37,905 nucleotides of DNA from Desulfotignum sp. (GTDB lineage Bacteria; Desulfobacterota; Desulfobacteria; Desulfobacterales; Desulfobacteraceae): positions 1 to 37,905 of the forward strand of contig JAABUB010000027.1 of NCBI GenBank assembly GCA_011389575.1, written 5' to 3'. The position numbers and the translations under genes were made by a program. The notes beneath the pieces were generated by a model, which saw only the letters and a program-made list of their open reading frames with translations, ran no database searches and was not told the DNA's origin. Every line of letters begins with the position of its first letter. Within the stretch, counting starts at the first letter, position 1. Of the stretch, positions 24,790-33,719 are shown in pieces.

Positions 24790-26701
24790 ATTTAAACTCA
24801 TCCTCAGTGGGATACTCGTCGTGGTTATCCCGCTGACCGTTGTGGGACTCTTTTCGCTTAACAAGGCAACTGATGCCTTGGTCAGGGGGGCAAACAATCA
24901 GGCAGCCCAGATTGCCCAGGACCTGGCAATCATGACTGATAGTGTATTAAACCAGGAGGTTAAGCTGGCCACGGAAATGGGAATCAATCCGTTGATCAGA
25001 AATGCTGTAAGCAAAGTATCTGGTGATGGGATTGATAATGCCAAGACCGAACTGAAAGCCCTGGACCGATTTCTTAAAACCGTGTCTGAAAATATCGGAC
25101 AGGATTATGACACCTTCTTTGTGACCAATGCCCAGGGGGTTACGATTTCGGATAATTTCGACGGTGCTTTGAGAGAGCAGGGCGTCTCTTTTTCAGATCG
25201 GGATTATTTTATAGCGGCCCGTAACACAGGAAAGGTTGCCGTGGGACAGGCCATAACATCCCGGAATACCGGAAAACCCATCATCGGGATTGCCGTGCCC
25301 ATAAAAACCGCATCAGGCGAATTCGGCGGCGTTTTTGGGCTGGCTGTCAAACTGGATGAATTAAGCCGGAAAATCACCAGCGTTAAGATCGGCAGCACCG
25401 GTTACCCTTTCATGATTGATAAAACCGGGTTGATTGTTGCCCATCCCCGATCAGAGTTCATTCTTGATTTAAATGTCGGCAATCTTGAAGGAATGGAATC
25501 CATTTGTGACTCTATGACAGCCCAGAAAACAGGGGTGGAGAATTATACTTTCGAAGTTGATAAAATAGCGGGATATGCGCCTGTACCACTGACCGAATGG
25601 AGTATCGGCGTCACCCAGGATGTGGCTGAATTCATGGCCCCTGTCAGGGCGATACGGAATGTTGTTTTGATCGCCGGTGGGGTCTTTCTTGCTTTAACCA
25701 TCCTGCTTGTAATCTGGTTTGCCAGAAGCATCACCCTGCCCATCAACCGGATCATACGCGGGTTGAACGAAGGTGCGGACCAGGTGGCTGAGGCTTCCAG
25801 CCAGGTATCGGTCACCAGCCAGTCTCTGGCCGAAGGATCCTCCCAGCAGGCCGCTTCTATCGAAGAAACCTCTTCATCCATGGAAGAGATGGCATCCATG
25901 ACGAGAAAAAATGCGGAAAACGCCACCCATGCCGATGCGCTGATGAAAGAATCCCACAAGGTGGTCACGGATGCCAATGCATCCATGCAGCAGTTGACCG
26001 GTTCCATGCAGGACATATCCCAAGCCAGTGAAGAAACATCCAAAATTATCAAAACCATCGATGAAATCGCTTTTCAGACCAATCTTCTGGCCCTGAATGC
26101 AGCGGTTGAGGCTGCCCGGGCAGGAGAAGCCGGCGCCGGCTTTGCCGTGGTGGCGGATGAGGTGCGAAATCTTGCCATGCGGGCGGCCCAGGCGGCCAAG
26201 GATACGGCCGTACTTATTGAGGGTACTGTGCAGAAAGTCGGGGAAGGGTCAGGTCTGGTCACCCGGACCAACGAGGCCTTTGTCAAAGTTTCTGAGTCTT
26301 CAGGCAAAATCGGTGAACTGGTGGCGGAGATCGCAGAAGCATCAAAGGAACAATCCAGCGGCATCGACCAGGTGAATATTGCCGTGTCTGAAATGGACAA
26401 GGTGGTGCAGCAGAACGCAGCCAATGCCGAAGAATCCGCATCCGCGTCCGAAGAGATGAATGCCCAGGCCCAGCAATTGAAATCCTATGTAGAGGATCTG
26501 GTGGCTGTGATCACCGGCAGTCAGGGCAGCCAAACCGCTGGGTCAAAAGACAACTCCGTCCCCCGCATCACCGCATCACCCAGGCAGGGCGGCAGCGGTG
26601 TACCCCGGCGGCAGCAGTTTTTGTCAAAAAAAACCGGTGAAGTGAACCCCAAACAGATTCTTCCGCTGGATGACGAAGAAGAAAATTTTAAAAATTTTTA
26701 A
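24770..26701 (+). CDS. methyl-accepting chemotaxis protein with dCache sensor
   Basis: The product has 643 residues. Helix 1 (about 9-30), a large periplasmic double-Cache domain (about 33-295, with [30 protein letters not shown] and [16 protein letters not shown]), helix 2 (about 303-325), a short HAMP-like stretch, and a methyl-accepting domain with the conserved tip [20 protein letters not shown]. The C-terminal linker ends in NFKNF, similar to the NWETF-type pentapeptide that tethers CheR/CheB. The start at 24770 follows GGGGGAAACC; the open frame upstream merely overlaps the receiver-like gene. It is probably expressed from the sigma-54 site at 24281. Pieces of its 3' end recur at 4252-4311 and 19271-19283. 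Confidence 0.92.
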   Translation: MKNRSLKFKLILSGILVVVIPLTVVGLFSLNKATDALVRGANNQAAQIAQDLAIMTDSVLNQEVKLATEMGINPLIRNAVSKVSGDGIDNAKTELKALDRFLKTVSENIGQDYDTFFVTNAQGVTISDNFDGALREQGVSFSDRDYFIAARNTGKVAVGQAITSRNTGKPIIGIAVPIKTASGEFGGVFGLAVKLDELSRKITSVKIGSTGYPFMIDKTGLIVAHPRSEFILDLNVGNLEGMESICDSMTAQKTGVENYTFEVDKIAGYAPVPLTEWSIGVTQDVAEFMAPVRAIRNVVLIAGGVFLALTILLVIWFARSITLPINRIIRGLNEGADQVAEASSQVSVTSQSLAEGSSQQAASIEETSSSMEEMASMTRKNAENATHADALMKESHKVVTDANASMQQLTGSMQDISQASEETSKIIKTIDEIAFQTNLLALNAAVEAARAGEAGAGFAVVADEVRNLAMRAAQAAKDTAVLIEGTVQKVGEGSGLVTRTNEAFVKVSESSGKIGELVAEIAEASKEQSSGIDQVNIAVSEMDKVVQQNAANAEESASASEEMNAQAQQLKSYVEDLVAVITGSQGSQTAGSKDNSVPRITASPRQGGSGVPRRQQFLSKKTGEVNPKQILPLDDEEENFKNF

Positions 26702-26711
26702 CCGCATGTGT

Positions 26712-26748
26712 CCCCGGGCAGATGCAGCCATCATGTATCTGCCTGGGG
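26712..26748. repeat. hairpin repeat, copy 3 of 3 (beside the intact receptor)
   Basis: CCCCGGGCAGAT (26712-26723) and ATCTGCCTGGGG (26737-26748) form a 12-bp stem with one G-T type mismatch and a 13-base loop. It starts ten bases past the chemoreceptor stop and ends 15 bases before the convergent mazF-like stop. This seems to be the parental context of the two other copies. Confidence 0.75.
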
Positions 26749-26763
26749 ATGTCGGTTGGCCCC

Positions 26764-27093
26764 TTAATACGCAAAAAGCTCTTGCAAACAATTGATAATT
26801 TTAATCTGCGCGCTTTGGGAAATTACACCAAGTTTTTGAATTAATCTGGATTTGTCAACGGCCCGCATCTGGTCAAGCAAAATCAATCCCTTTTTACCCT
26901 GAAATGCATATGGAATTCTGGTTGGATAGCCAAATCCTTTGGAAGTCATTGGAGAAACAATCGCCGTCTTCAGCGCAGACATTTCATCAGGGGAGATAAT
27001 AACACAAGGCCTTGTTTTCTTAATCTCAGAACCTTGTGTCGGATCAAGCTGAACCAGCCAAATCTCAAATCGATGGACATCTTTTTTTACCAT
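26764..27093 (-). CDS. mazF: MazF/PemK-family toxin
   Basis: The product has 109 residues with the MazF signature near the start (FEIWLVQLDPTQGSEIKKTR, then PCVIIS) and the later strands AIVSPMTS and GLILLDQMRAVDKSRL. MazF toxins are sequence-specific mRNA endonucleases; the Arg of the KTRP motif and the Thr/Ser in the 'SPMTS' strand are the known active-site positions. The ATG lies within the end of the antitoxin gene (seven-base overlap), so the pair is coupled. It converges on the chemoreceptor gene, with the hairpin between them. Confidence 0.9.
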   Translation of the reverse strand: MVKKDVHRFEIWLVQLDPTQGSEIKKTRPCVIISPDEMSALKTAIVSPMTSKGFGYPTRIPYAFQGKKGLILLDQMRAVDKSRLIQKLGVISQSAQIKIINCLQELFAY

Positions 27094-27341
27094 TCCCAGT
27101 CCTCTTCATCTACCAATGGCGCATCCAACCACTCCTGATCCGCTTCGCTTGTTTCCTGGGATTCAAGCGCTTTATAAAATTGTTCTTTCCAGCCTTCTCT
27201 GTTCTTTTTAACAGGCTGAATTAACAGGCCGTCCTCGATTACTTTGAATTTCAATTGCCTGTCTTCTAATTGCGCCTGCTTGATTACCGCCTTTGGAATA
27301 CGGATACCCTGCGAATTTCCTATTCTGATTAAAGTCGTCAT
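27087..27341 (-). CDS. mazE: MazE/AbrB-type antitoxin
   Basis: The product has 84 residues: an N-terminal SpoVT/AbrB swapped-hairpin DNA-binding domain (TTLIRIGNSQGIRIPKAVI, LEDRQLKFKVIEDGLLI) and an acidic tail (DAPLVDEEDWEW) of the kind that occupies the MazF active site. GGAG six bases before the ATG at 27341 decides the start; an in-frame TTG at 27353 is less likely. It should repress the promoter with palindrome at 27371-27401. Confidence 0.9.
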   Translation of the reverse strand: MTTLIRIGNSQGIRIPKAVIKQAQLEDRQLKFKVIEDGLLIQPVKKNREGWKEQFYKALESQETSEADQEWLDAPLVDEEDWEW

Positions 27342-27370
27342 TTTTGTCTCCAATTGTAAAAAATGTAATT

Positions 27371-27401
27371 ACAATATACCCACAAATGGATATATTGTCA
27401 A
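27371..27401 (-). promoter_or_regulatory. mazEF promoter with palindromic operator
   Basis: On the minus strand TTGACA (27401-27396) and TATATT (27378-27373) are separated by 17 bases, a near-consensus sigma-70 promoter. An 8-bp perfect inverted repeat, ACAATATA (27371-27378) and TATATTGT (27391-27398), covers both boxes, and TGTAATTACA (27364-27373) is a second palindrome. These are likely MazE or MazEF binding sites. Confidence 0.75.
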
Positions 27402-27422
27402 ATCGTATTCATTGTTTGGGGG

Positions 27423-27509
27423 GGTGCCACATATCCAGGGTGTCACATTTCTATTGACAGAGGCCATTAAAAAGCATAGTGTCTCAAACGTTGCATTGGT
27501 TTCAAACGT
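27423..27509 (+). promoter_or_regulatory. candidate promoter and direct repeats before the hydrogenase-chemosensory cluster
   Basis: TTGACA (27454-27459) and a weak TAGTGT (27477-27482) have 17-base spacing. Two pairs of direct repeats flank them: GGTGCCACAT / GGTGTCACAT (27423 and 27439, 16 bases apart) and TCAAACGT twice (27484 and 27502, 18 bases apart). They could bind the HTH-receiver protein encoded next. No terminator or other promoter is seen between here and 37905. Confidence 0.35.
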
Positions 27510-27547
27510 ATTGAACTAATTGACCGCATAATTGGTTGGGCTTTTTT

Positions 27548-28126
27548 ATGAAAGGTGATGACGAAATAGTTACGGTGACAGAAGCTGCAAAGCTGTGCAA
27601 AGTTACCAGGGCAACCATATGGAGATGGATCAAGTCCGGGGCGCTTAAAGCCGGTGTGACTGCCGGTGGTCACTATAGAATATTTCGCGAGGATCTGCAC
27701 AGGTTTATTACATCAAAAGGAATGACAAGCTGCAGTCGAAACGAGACCAGGAAGCATAAAGTGCTTATTGTTGATGATGATCCGTCCGTACGGGAATTAT
27801 TGCTTATGGTATTCATGAAAAATGGATTTGCGGTGGATGCTGCATCAGACGGGTTTGAAGCCGGCATAAAAACCATTGAATTCCAACCGGATATAGTGAT
27901 TCTTGACCTTTATATGCCAAAACTGGACGGGTTTGAAGTTTGCCGGCAGTTAAAAAACAACAACAGTACCACAAACATAAAGGTAGTTGCCATTTCAGGC
28001 AATGAAAATCAAAAAAACAGAGAAAAAATTTTATCCTGCGGTGCAGATCTTTTTTTTGAAAAATCAATGGATATCAAGGTTATCATTAAAGAAATAAATA
28101 AATTAATCAGGTCGGAAGAGATGTAA
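27548..28126 (+). CDS. HTH-receiver regulator
   Basis: The product has 192 residues. An N-terminal MerR/excisionase-like helix-turn-helix (VTVTEAAKLCKVTRATIWRW, then GHYRIFREDLHRFI, about residues 8-56) precedes a receiver domain (VDDD at 75-78, Asp120 in ILDLYMPKLDG). The DNA-binding part comes first, the reverse of most response regulators. The ATG at 27548 is taken in place of a TTG at 27536; neither has a good ribosome site. The hydrogenase genes begin 28 bases after its stop, so it probably shares their mRNA and may control them. Its kinase could be the CheA encoded downstream or another kinase. Confidence 0.8.
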   Translation: MKGDDEIVTVTEAAKLCKVTRATIWRWIKSGALKAGVTAGGHYRIFREDLHRFITSKGMTSCSRNETRKHKVLIVDDDPSVRELLLMVFMKNGFAVDAASDGFEAGIKTIEFQPDIVILDLYMPKLDGFEVCRQLKNNNSTTNIKVVAISGNENQKNREKILSCGADLFFEKSMDIKVIIKEINKLIRSEEM

Positions 28127-28154
28127 TGTATTATCGAATGCATCAAGGAGTATT

Positions 28155-29666
28155 ATGAAAGTTGATATTGGTCCTGTAACACGGTTGGAAGGACATCTGA
28201 GTATCCATACAACGGTTGAAAAAAATGTGATAACAAAGGCGGAAAGCATGGGCGAAATGTTCAGGGGGTTTGAAGTTTTTCTCCGGGGCAGGGACCCGCT
28301 GGATGCGCAGCAGATCACCCAGCGAATCTGCGGTGTCTGCCCCTATGCCCATGCCATCGCATCCTCCTATGCCCAGGAAAATGCATACAACCTTGCGGTC
28401 CCGCCCAACGGCCGTATTCTGCATAACTTGATACAAGGGGCAAATCACCTGTATGATTATTTGTTGCATTTTTATCAATTGTCTGCATTGGATTTTGTTG
28501 ATGTGACCGCCATACTTGAATATAAGGGGTCGGATTCTGATGTAACCGCTCTCAGAGACTGGGTGAAGGCTGAAACCGGCGCAAAATTTTCTTTTCCTGC
28601 AGCCCCTTTTTTACCAAGATTGTCAGGTCGCTATATGTCCGATGTCGGAGCCAATATCAATGCCTTGAAACATTATATTGAATCCCTGGAGGTTCAAAAA
28701 AAAGCCAATAAGGCATCAGCCATTTTCGGGGGGAAATTTCCCCATGCCACTGCAATTTTTCCCGGGGGGTGCACCCAGGAGCCCAATATCGATCATATTG
28801 CCTCATACCGCTCATTAATTTCCGATGTTCGGGATTTTATTTATAAAAAATATCTTCCCGATATTCTGGCTGTGGCCGGGGAATTCCCTGAATACTGGCA
28901 TATCGGCCAGAGCCGGGGCGGGTTTCTTTCTTACGGGCTTTTGCCTTTTGGGCCCGGGCTTGACAGTAAACGGCTGTTTGCACCGGGTGTGCTGCTGGAA
29001 AATACCATCAGCCGGGTGAATTTTGATGCCATTCGGGAGGATGTGAAATATTCCAAATATTCATCCCCGTCCGGTTTAACCGTCAAGGAGGGAGAATTAA
29101 CCCCGTCCCCCCATAAATCCGAGGCATATTCATGGGTGAAAGCCCCGCGGTACCAGGGAAAAGTCATGGAGGTCGGTCCGGCAGCCAGAATCCTGGTGGA
29201 TTACCATCAGAACAACAACCCTGAAATTAAACAAATGGTGGATAAATTTGCCGGCATTGCCGGCATTACGGCTGACAATTTAAATTCCGTGCTGGGCAGA
29301 CATTTGTGCCGTGCCATATCTGCCGTGGTCATTGCCGATTTCCTGCTCACGGAGACGGAAAGGATTGATATACAAGCGCCGTTCATGGCCCGGTATGACC
29401 TGCCGGAATCAGGGGAAGGATTCGGGGCCACAGAAGCATCCCGGGGCGCACTTCTCCATTATATCAAAATTAAAGACTATAAAATCGAAAAATATGAATG
29501 CGTGGTGCCCACCACCTGGAATTGTTCACCCAGGGACGACCAGGGCCAGCCGGGCCCTCTTGAAACCGCATTGGTGGGAACCCGTGTGGAGAACCCTGAA
29601 GAGCAGATTGAGGCCAATCGAATTGTACATTCTTTTGATCCGTGTCTGGCCTGTGCCGTACATTGA
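28155..29666 (+). CDS. [NiFe] hydrogenase large subunit without C-terminal extension
   Basis: The product has 503 residues. It binds the NiFe(CN)2CO site: motif L1 RICGVCPYAH (Cys59, Cys62, His66) and motif L2 DPCLACAVH (Cys497, Cys500, His503). The core resembles group 1 periplasmic enzymes (YSWVKAPRYQGKVMEVGPAA, RGALLHYIKI, VVPTTWN). The reading frame stops right after the L2 His, so there is no peptide for a maturation protease to remove. Ordinary group 1 enzymes carry about 15 extra residues, while H2-sensing HupV/HoxC proteins lack them. The gas-channel position in CGVC is Val, as in catalytic enzymes, rather than the Ile of HoxC-type sensors. It precedes its small subunit, the reverse of the usual order. 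AAGGAG lies before the ATG. It should be carried to the periplasm with the Tat-exported small subunit. Confidence 0.92.
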   Translation: MKVDIGPVTRLEGHLSIHTTVEKNVITKAESMGEMFRGFEVFLRGRDPLDAQQITQRICGVCPYAHAIASSYAQENAYNLAVPPNGRILHNLIQGANHLYDYLLHFYQLSALDFVDVTAILEYKGSDSDVTALRDWVKAETGAKFSFPAAPFLPRLSGRYMSDVGANINALKHYIESLEVQKKANKASAIFGGKFPHATAIFPGGCTQEPNIDHIASYRSLISDVRDFIYKKYLPDILAVAGEFPEYWHIGQSRGGFLSYGLLPFGPGLDSKRLFAPGVLLENTISRVNFDAIREDVKYSKYSSPSGLTVKEGELTPSPHKSEAYSWVKAPRYQGKVMEVGPAARILVDYHQNNNPEIKQMVDKFAGIAGITADNLNSVLGRHLCRAISAVVIADFLLTETERIDIQAPFMARYDLPESGEGFGATEASRGALLHYIKIKDYKIEKYECVVPTTWNCSPRDDQGQPGPLETALVGTRVENPEEQIEANRIVHSFDPCLACAVH

Positions 29667-29714
29667 TAAGCCGACCCATTTGCAATTTTTTAATTTTTCG
29701 CTGAGGATAATTTT

Positions 29715-30668
29715 ATGATAGACCGACGAGAATTTCTGAAAATGGCTGCATGTTTAAGCGCCTCTTTTGGTATTACCCAGCTGCCCGGAGTTGTTCAGGC
29801 AGCCTTGAAAAAGATAGATCCTGCAGGTGTTCCCAGACTTATCTATCTTCAGGGCCAGTCCTGCACAGGCTGTTCCATTTCTCTTTTGCAGGCGGAATCT
29901 CCCAATGCGGTTTCCATGATCACCCGGTATTCAAAACTGTCTTTTCATGCTGATTTGTCCGCCACATCCGGAAAACAGGCCCTGGATCTCATTGAAGCGT
30001 ATATCTCAGGCCGGGCCGGGGAGTATTTTCTGGCTGTTGAGGGCGCTGTTCCCTGGGACATGCCGGAAGCCTGTGTGATCGGAAATAAACCGTTTGCCGA
30101 TTATTTAACGGCTGCTGCAAAGACCATGAGCGGTGCCCTGGCAGTGGGCACCTGTGCCACCCATGGCGGTATTCCGGCTGCAGAAGGCAATTTGACCGGT
30201 GCTGTCAGCCTGAAAGAGTTCTATAAGCGCAAAAAAATGGATCCCCTGCTGATTGACATCCCGGGATGTTCCGTGCATCCGGACTGGGTGTGGAAAACCA
30301 TCATTCATCTGGTGCAGGTCGGCCTGCCTGAATTGGTCAATGGCCAGCCGAAATTGTTTTTCAGCCGTAAGGTCCATGAACTTTGTCCACGGTATCATGA
30401 TTTCCAGCAGGAAATATTTGCGCAAAAACTGGGAGACAAAGGATGTCTTTTCAAATTGGGCTGCCTGGGCCCGGATACCTATGCAGACTGTCCGACACGG
30501 TGGTGGAACGGGGGACAAACCTGGTGTATCGATGCCAATGCCCCCTGTATCGGCTGTGCATCCCCCATGTTTGCAGCAAAAAAGAATTTCCCGTTTTATA
30601 CGTCCTTTAAACAGACCGAAGTCCAAACTTCAACAGAGAGCCACAAGATTATCCGGGAAAAGCAATAA
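29715..30668 (+). CDS. [NiFe] hydrogenase small subunit with Tat signal
   Basis: The product has 317 residues. A twin-arginine signal ([18 protein letters not shown]) ends at about VQAA (residue 30). Iron-sulfur ligands follow: proximal Cys50, Cys53, Cys147, Cys185; distal His221, Cys224, Cys244, Cys250; medial Cys259, Cys271, Cys278, Cys281. The medial site has Cys at the WC position (271) where standard [NiFe] enzymes have Pro, so it should hold a [4Fe-4S] instead of a [3Fe-4S] cluster. There is no C-terminal membrane helix and no cytochrome b or multihaem cytochrome gene nearby. The physiological electron partner is therefore unclear. The next gene, 16 bases on, encodes a chemoreceptor, which points to a sensory use. 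Confidence 0.92.
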   Translation: MIDRREFLKMAACLSASFGITQLPGVVQAALKKIDPAGVPRLIYLQGQSCTGCSISLLQAESPNAVSMITRYSKLSFHADLSATSGKQALDLIEAYISGRAGEYFLAVEGAVPWDMPEACVIGNKPFADYLTAAAKTMSGALAVGTCATHGGIPAAEGNLTGAVSLKEFYKRKKMDPLLIDIPGCSVHPDWVWKTIIHLVQVGLPELVNGQPKLFFSRKVHELCPRYHDFQQEIFAQKLGDKGCLFKLGCLGPDTYADCPTRWWNGGQTWCIDANAPCIGCASPMFAAKKNFPFYTSFKQTEVQTSTESHKIIREKQ

Positions 30669-30684
30669 TTTAAAGGAGAAAAAC

Positions 30685-31995
30685 ATGTCTGCATCGTTGG
30701 ACCAGAAGGAAGAACCCCTGTTTGCAGGGTTACAGATTCGTCAGAAAATTTTTGCCGGCAGCTTTGGCATATGGGTCGCCGCCATGGTTTTGGTTTTCAT
30801 TCTCATTGTCTTAACAGGCAAGGTGGGCAGTGTGTCAGGCACACTGTTCAGCGAAAGGCTTCCCATCGTTTTCGGTGTTTTATGTGCAGTATCTGTTCTG
30901 TCCGGTTATCTGCTGTGGGTGCTGGCCGGCAAGATTTCCCGACCGGTCACTGCCTGTTTGGATTTTGCAGTGGACATCCGCAGGGGGAATTATTCTGGGG
31001 CCTGCAGTATTGAGAATGGCGGCGAGGTTGCGGTCATTGCCGGGGTTTTACAGGATCTGGCAGTTTCGCTTGCGGCAGAAGAGAAAAAACACAAACAGGC
31101 AAAGCGTGAAAAGCAGGGCCTTCATAAAGGTCTCCAGGCCAATGTGAACCAATTGCATGAAACCATTGCCGGTCTTTCACGGGCGGCAGCAGAGCTGACA
31201 AAAAAATCAGACAGTATCGCCAAAGAGTCCGGCACCGTAGCTGAAACAACAGAAGGAATGGATGTGAATATCGCTTCTGTTTCAGAGGCTGCACAATATT
31301 TGCAAAAGAATATGGATGCAATCACCATTGTGACAGATGAAATGATCAGCACCATCGGTGAGATTTCCAAAAATTCCGAAGAGGCCAGGATGATCACTAT
31401 AGAGGCGAAGTCGTGTGTCGATAATGCCTTTGAAAAAATTGACATTTTGGGAAATGCTTCCGAAGAAATCACCTCGGTCATTGATACCATTGTCGAAATT
31501 GCCGAACAGACAAAGCTGCTGGCGTTGAATGCTACCATTGAAGCGGCCCGGGCCGGAGAGTCCGGTAAAGGATTTGCCGTTGTTGCCGGAGAGGTGAAGG
31601 ATCTGGCTGCCCAGACAAATGAAGCCACTCTTGATATAAAACACAAAATTGAGGCCATGAGCAGTTCCACGCAAAGCACGATCATCGAGATAAAAAAAAT
31701 CAATGACGTGACACACAATATGACCAACATTGTAGAAACAATCGCTGCTGCAGTGCAGGAACAAAGTGTTTCCAGCAAGAGTATTGCTGACAACGTCAGT
31801 GGTGCAGCGCATCAGGCAAAAGAGGTCAGTGCCAATGTCGACCAAACTGCCGCAGCAACATCGCAAATCACAGATGGCATGGGGAAGGTCAATGAAAATC
31901 TTGCAGAGATACGAAAGGCATTGACTGATGTCAATACCAGTTCTGAAGACCTGACAAAGGTGGAAAGGCTGATGCGCGGTTCCATTGCATCGTGA
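30685..31995 (+). CDS. chemoreceptor with minimal periplasmic loop
   Basis: The product has 436 residues. Two membrane helices (about 22-44 and 60-82) are separated by a loop of only about 15 residues ([15 protein letters not shown]). A HAMP domain (about 83-135) and a methyl-accepting domain with the tip [20 protein letters not shown] follow. No ligand-binding domain exists on either side of the membrane, so this receptor probably gets its signal from a partner protein. The hydrogenase small subunit gene ends 16 bases before its AAAGGAG ribosome site and is the natural candidate. It has no CheR-tethering pentapeptide. Confidence 0.9.
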   Translation: MSASLDQKEEPLFAGLQIRQKIFAGSFGIWVAAMVLVFILIVLTGKVGSVSGTLFSERLPIVFGVLCAVSVLSGYLLWVLAGKISRPVTACLDFAVDIRRGNYSGACSIENGGEVAVIAGVLQDLAVSLAAEEKKHKQAKREKQGLHKGLQANVNQLHETIAGLSRAAAELTKKSDSIAKESGTVAETTEGMDVNIASVSEAAQYLQKNMDAITIVTDEMISTIGEISKNSEEARMITIEAKSCVDNAFEKIDILGNASEEITSVIDTIVEIAEQTKLLALNATIEAARAGESGKGFAVVAGEVKDLAAQTNEATLDIKHKIEAMSSSTQSTIIEIKKINDVTHNMTNIVETIAAAVQEQSVSSKSIADNVSGAAHQAKEVSANVDQTAAATSQITDGMGKVNENLAEIRKALTDVNTSSEDLTKVERLMRGSIAS

Positions 31996-32041
31996 ATTAC
32001 GGAATCAAATATAAACTTTATCGAAAAAAGAGGTCATTTCC

Positions 32042-33703
32042 ATGATCAAAAAAGCGTTTACCAATCTACCATTTAACTTGAAAATACTGTTTCCCATTTT
32101 CATTGTTCTCTTGTTTTCTCTGGCAATCGGCGGATATCTGATCAGCGATTTTGTAAAAAAACAAATGACTGCAACCTACATGGATTCTGTACAAACCCTG
32201 TCCCATTCAATCCAGGAAGGTGTCAAGGATTCTCTGGAGAGAGGTCAGATGAAAAATTTTAAAAAATTACTCTCCGACCAGAAAAATATTAAGGGTATAT
32301 TGGATGTGTCTCTTTATGACCGGCAGGGAAAAATCAACCTGTCCTCTTCTGAACTTGATGCAGTCCCGGCCCATATACCGCCTGAAATTTTTGACAGGTT
32401 CGAGTTATCACTTGATACGATTCAGGTCATTGAAAAAGATGCTGTCCAGATGTATATTCCCCAAAAGGTGGTTGCAGATTGTATTCGCTGCCATCCTGGC
32501 TGGCGCCTCGGTAAACAAGGCGGCACCATTTCACTTACCTATGATCTGCGAGACCTCCATAACGCACTGGATAAGCAAAATTTTGTGCTGATCATCGGTA
32601 TTGTTTTTTCTCTTGTTATTGTCAGCCTGTTTGTTGTTGTTATTGCAAGATCAATCACCAAACCAGTTGTCACCATGACCGAATCCATGGAAAAACTTGC
32701 CGCAGGTGATCTTGACATCGAGATCCCGGCCCGGGATCAGACAGATGAAATCGGTAAGATGGCCAGGGCCGTTACAATTTTTCAGGAAAACGCAATTGAA
32801 AAAATCCAGCTGAAAGAAGAGCAGGAAAAGACCAAAATCAGGAATGAAAAAGAACAAAAAGAGATGATGGAGAAAATGACGGCATCCTTTCACGCAAGCA
32901 TAGGAAAGGTGATTAACGCCATTTTAATTGCAGCTGAACATTTGCAGGGATCTGCCCGCAAAATGAATGATACTGCCGATAAAACCCACCAGCAGTCATC
33001 ATCTGCTGCCGCCGCTTCCAAACAGACATCCAGCAATGTTCTCAGCGTGGCTTCTGCAACAGAGCAATTAACTGCCTCAGTCGGAGAGATAAGCGAACAG
33101 GTAACCAGCTCGTCGGCAATTGCAAGAAATGCCGTTACAAAAGCACAGAAGACCAATGAAATGGTGGGAAGCCTGACCGCAGCCTCCCAGAAAATTGGTG
33201 ATGTGGTCCAATTGATCACGGACATTGCAAAACAGACAAACCTTCTGGCGTTGAATGCAACCATTGAAGCCACCAGGGCCGGAGAAGCCGGCAAAGGATT
33301 TGCAGTGGTTGCAAATGAGGTGAAAGAGCTGGCCAAACAGACAACAGCAGCCACCACTGAAATCGCTGAACATATCAACGGGATACAAAGCGCTACTCAG
33401 GGGGCGGTTTCTGCAATCAACGACATTACCGGGATCATTAACAAGATCGATGAGATTTCCGCAATCATCGCCGCTGCAGTGGAGGAGCAGTCTTCTGTAA
33501 CCGGCGAAATTGCGGAAAGTACAAACCAGGCAGCATCCGGCACCCAGGAGGTAACCCGGAGTATTACGGTTGTTACCCAGGCCGCCAACGAAACCGGACT
33601 TGCCGCAAGTGAAGTGCTGACGAATGCTGATGAACTGTTAAAGCAGGCCGATGTTTTGCAGGCGGAAGTCGAAAAGTTCTTATCCCAGGTAAAGCCGAGC
33701 TAA
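32042..33703 (+). CDS. c-haem chemoreceptor
   Basis: The product has 553 residues. Helix 1 (about 13-33), a periplasmic domain of about 145 residues, helix 2 (about 181-203), HAMP (about 204-256) and a methyl-accepting domain ([20 protein letters not shown] at its tip). The periplasmic part ends with CIRCH (Cys147, Cys150, His151), a c-type haem attachment site, in a DUF3365/Tll0287-like context. This recalls DcrA of Desulfovibrio, a haem-bearing receptor that responds to oxygen or redox state. Haem could also accept electrons from the adjacent periplasmic hydrogenase. The frame starts at ATG 32042 after a GAGG-type site, 46 bases past the previous gene. Confidence 0.9.
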   Translation: MIKKAFTNLPFNLKILFPIFIVLLFSLAIGGYLISDFVKKQMTATYMDSVQTLSHSIQEGVKDSLERGQMKNFKKLLSDQKNIKGILDVSLYDRQGKINLSSSELDAVPAHIPPEIFDRFELSLDTIQVIEKDAVQMYIPQKVVADCIRCHPGWRLGKQGGTISLTYDLRDLHNALDKQNFVLIIGIVFSLVIVSLFVVVIARSITKPVVTMTESMEKLAAGDLDIEIPARDQTDEIGKMARAVTIFQENAIEKIQLKEEQEKTKIRNEKEQKEMMEKMTASFHASIGKVINAILIAAEHLQGSARKMNDTADKTHQQSSSAAAASKQTSSNVLSVASATEQLTASVGEISEQVTSSSAIARNAVTKAQKTNEMVGSLTAASQKIGDVVQLITDIAKQTNLLALNATIEATRAGEAGKGFAVVANEVKELAKQTTAATTEIAEHINGIQSATQGAVSAINDITGIINKIDEISAIIAAAVEEQSSVTGEIAESTNQAASGTQEVTRSITVVTQAANETGLAASEVLTNADELLKQADVLQAEVEKFLSQVKPS

Positions 33704-33719
33704 GTAAAAAAGGAACAGC

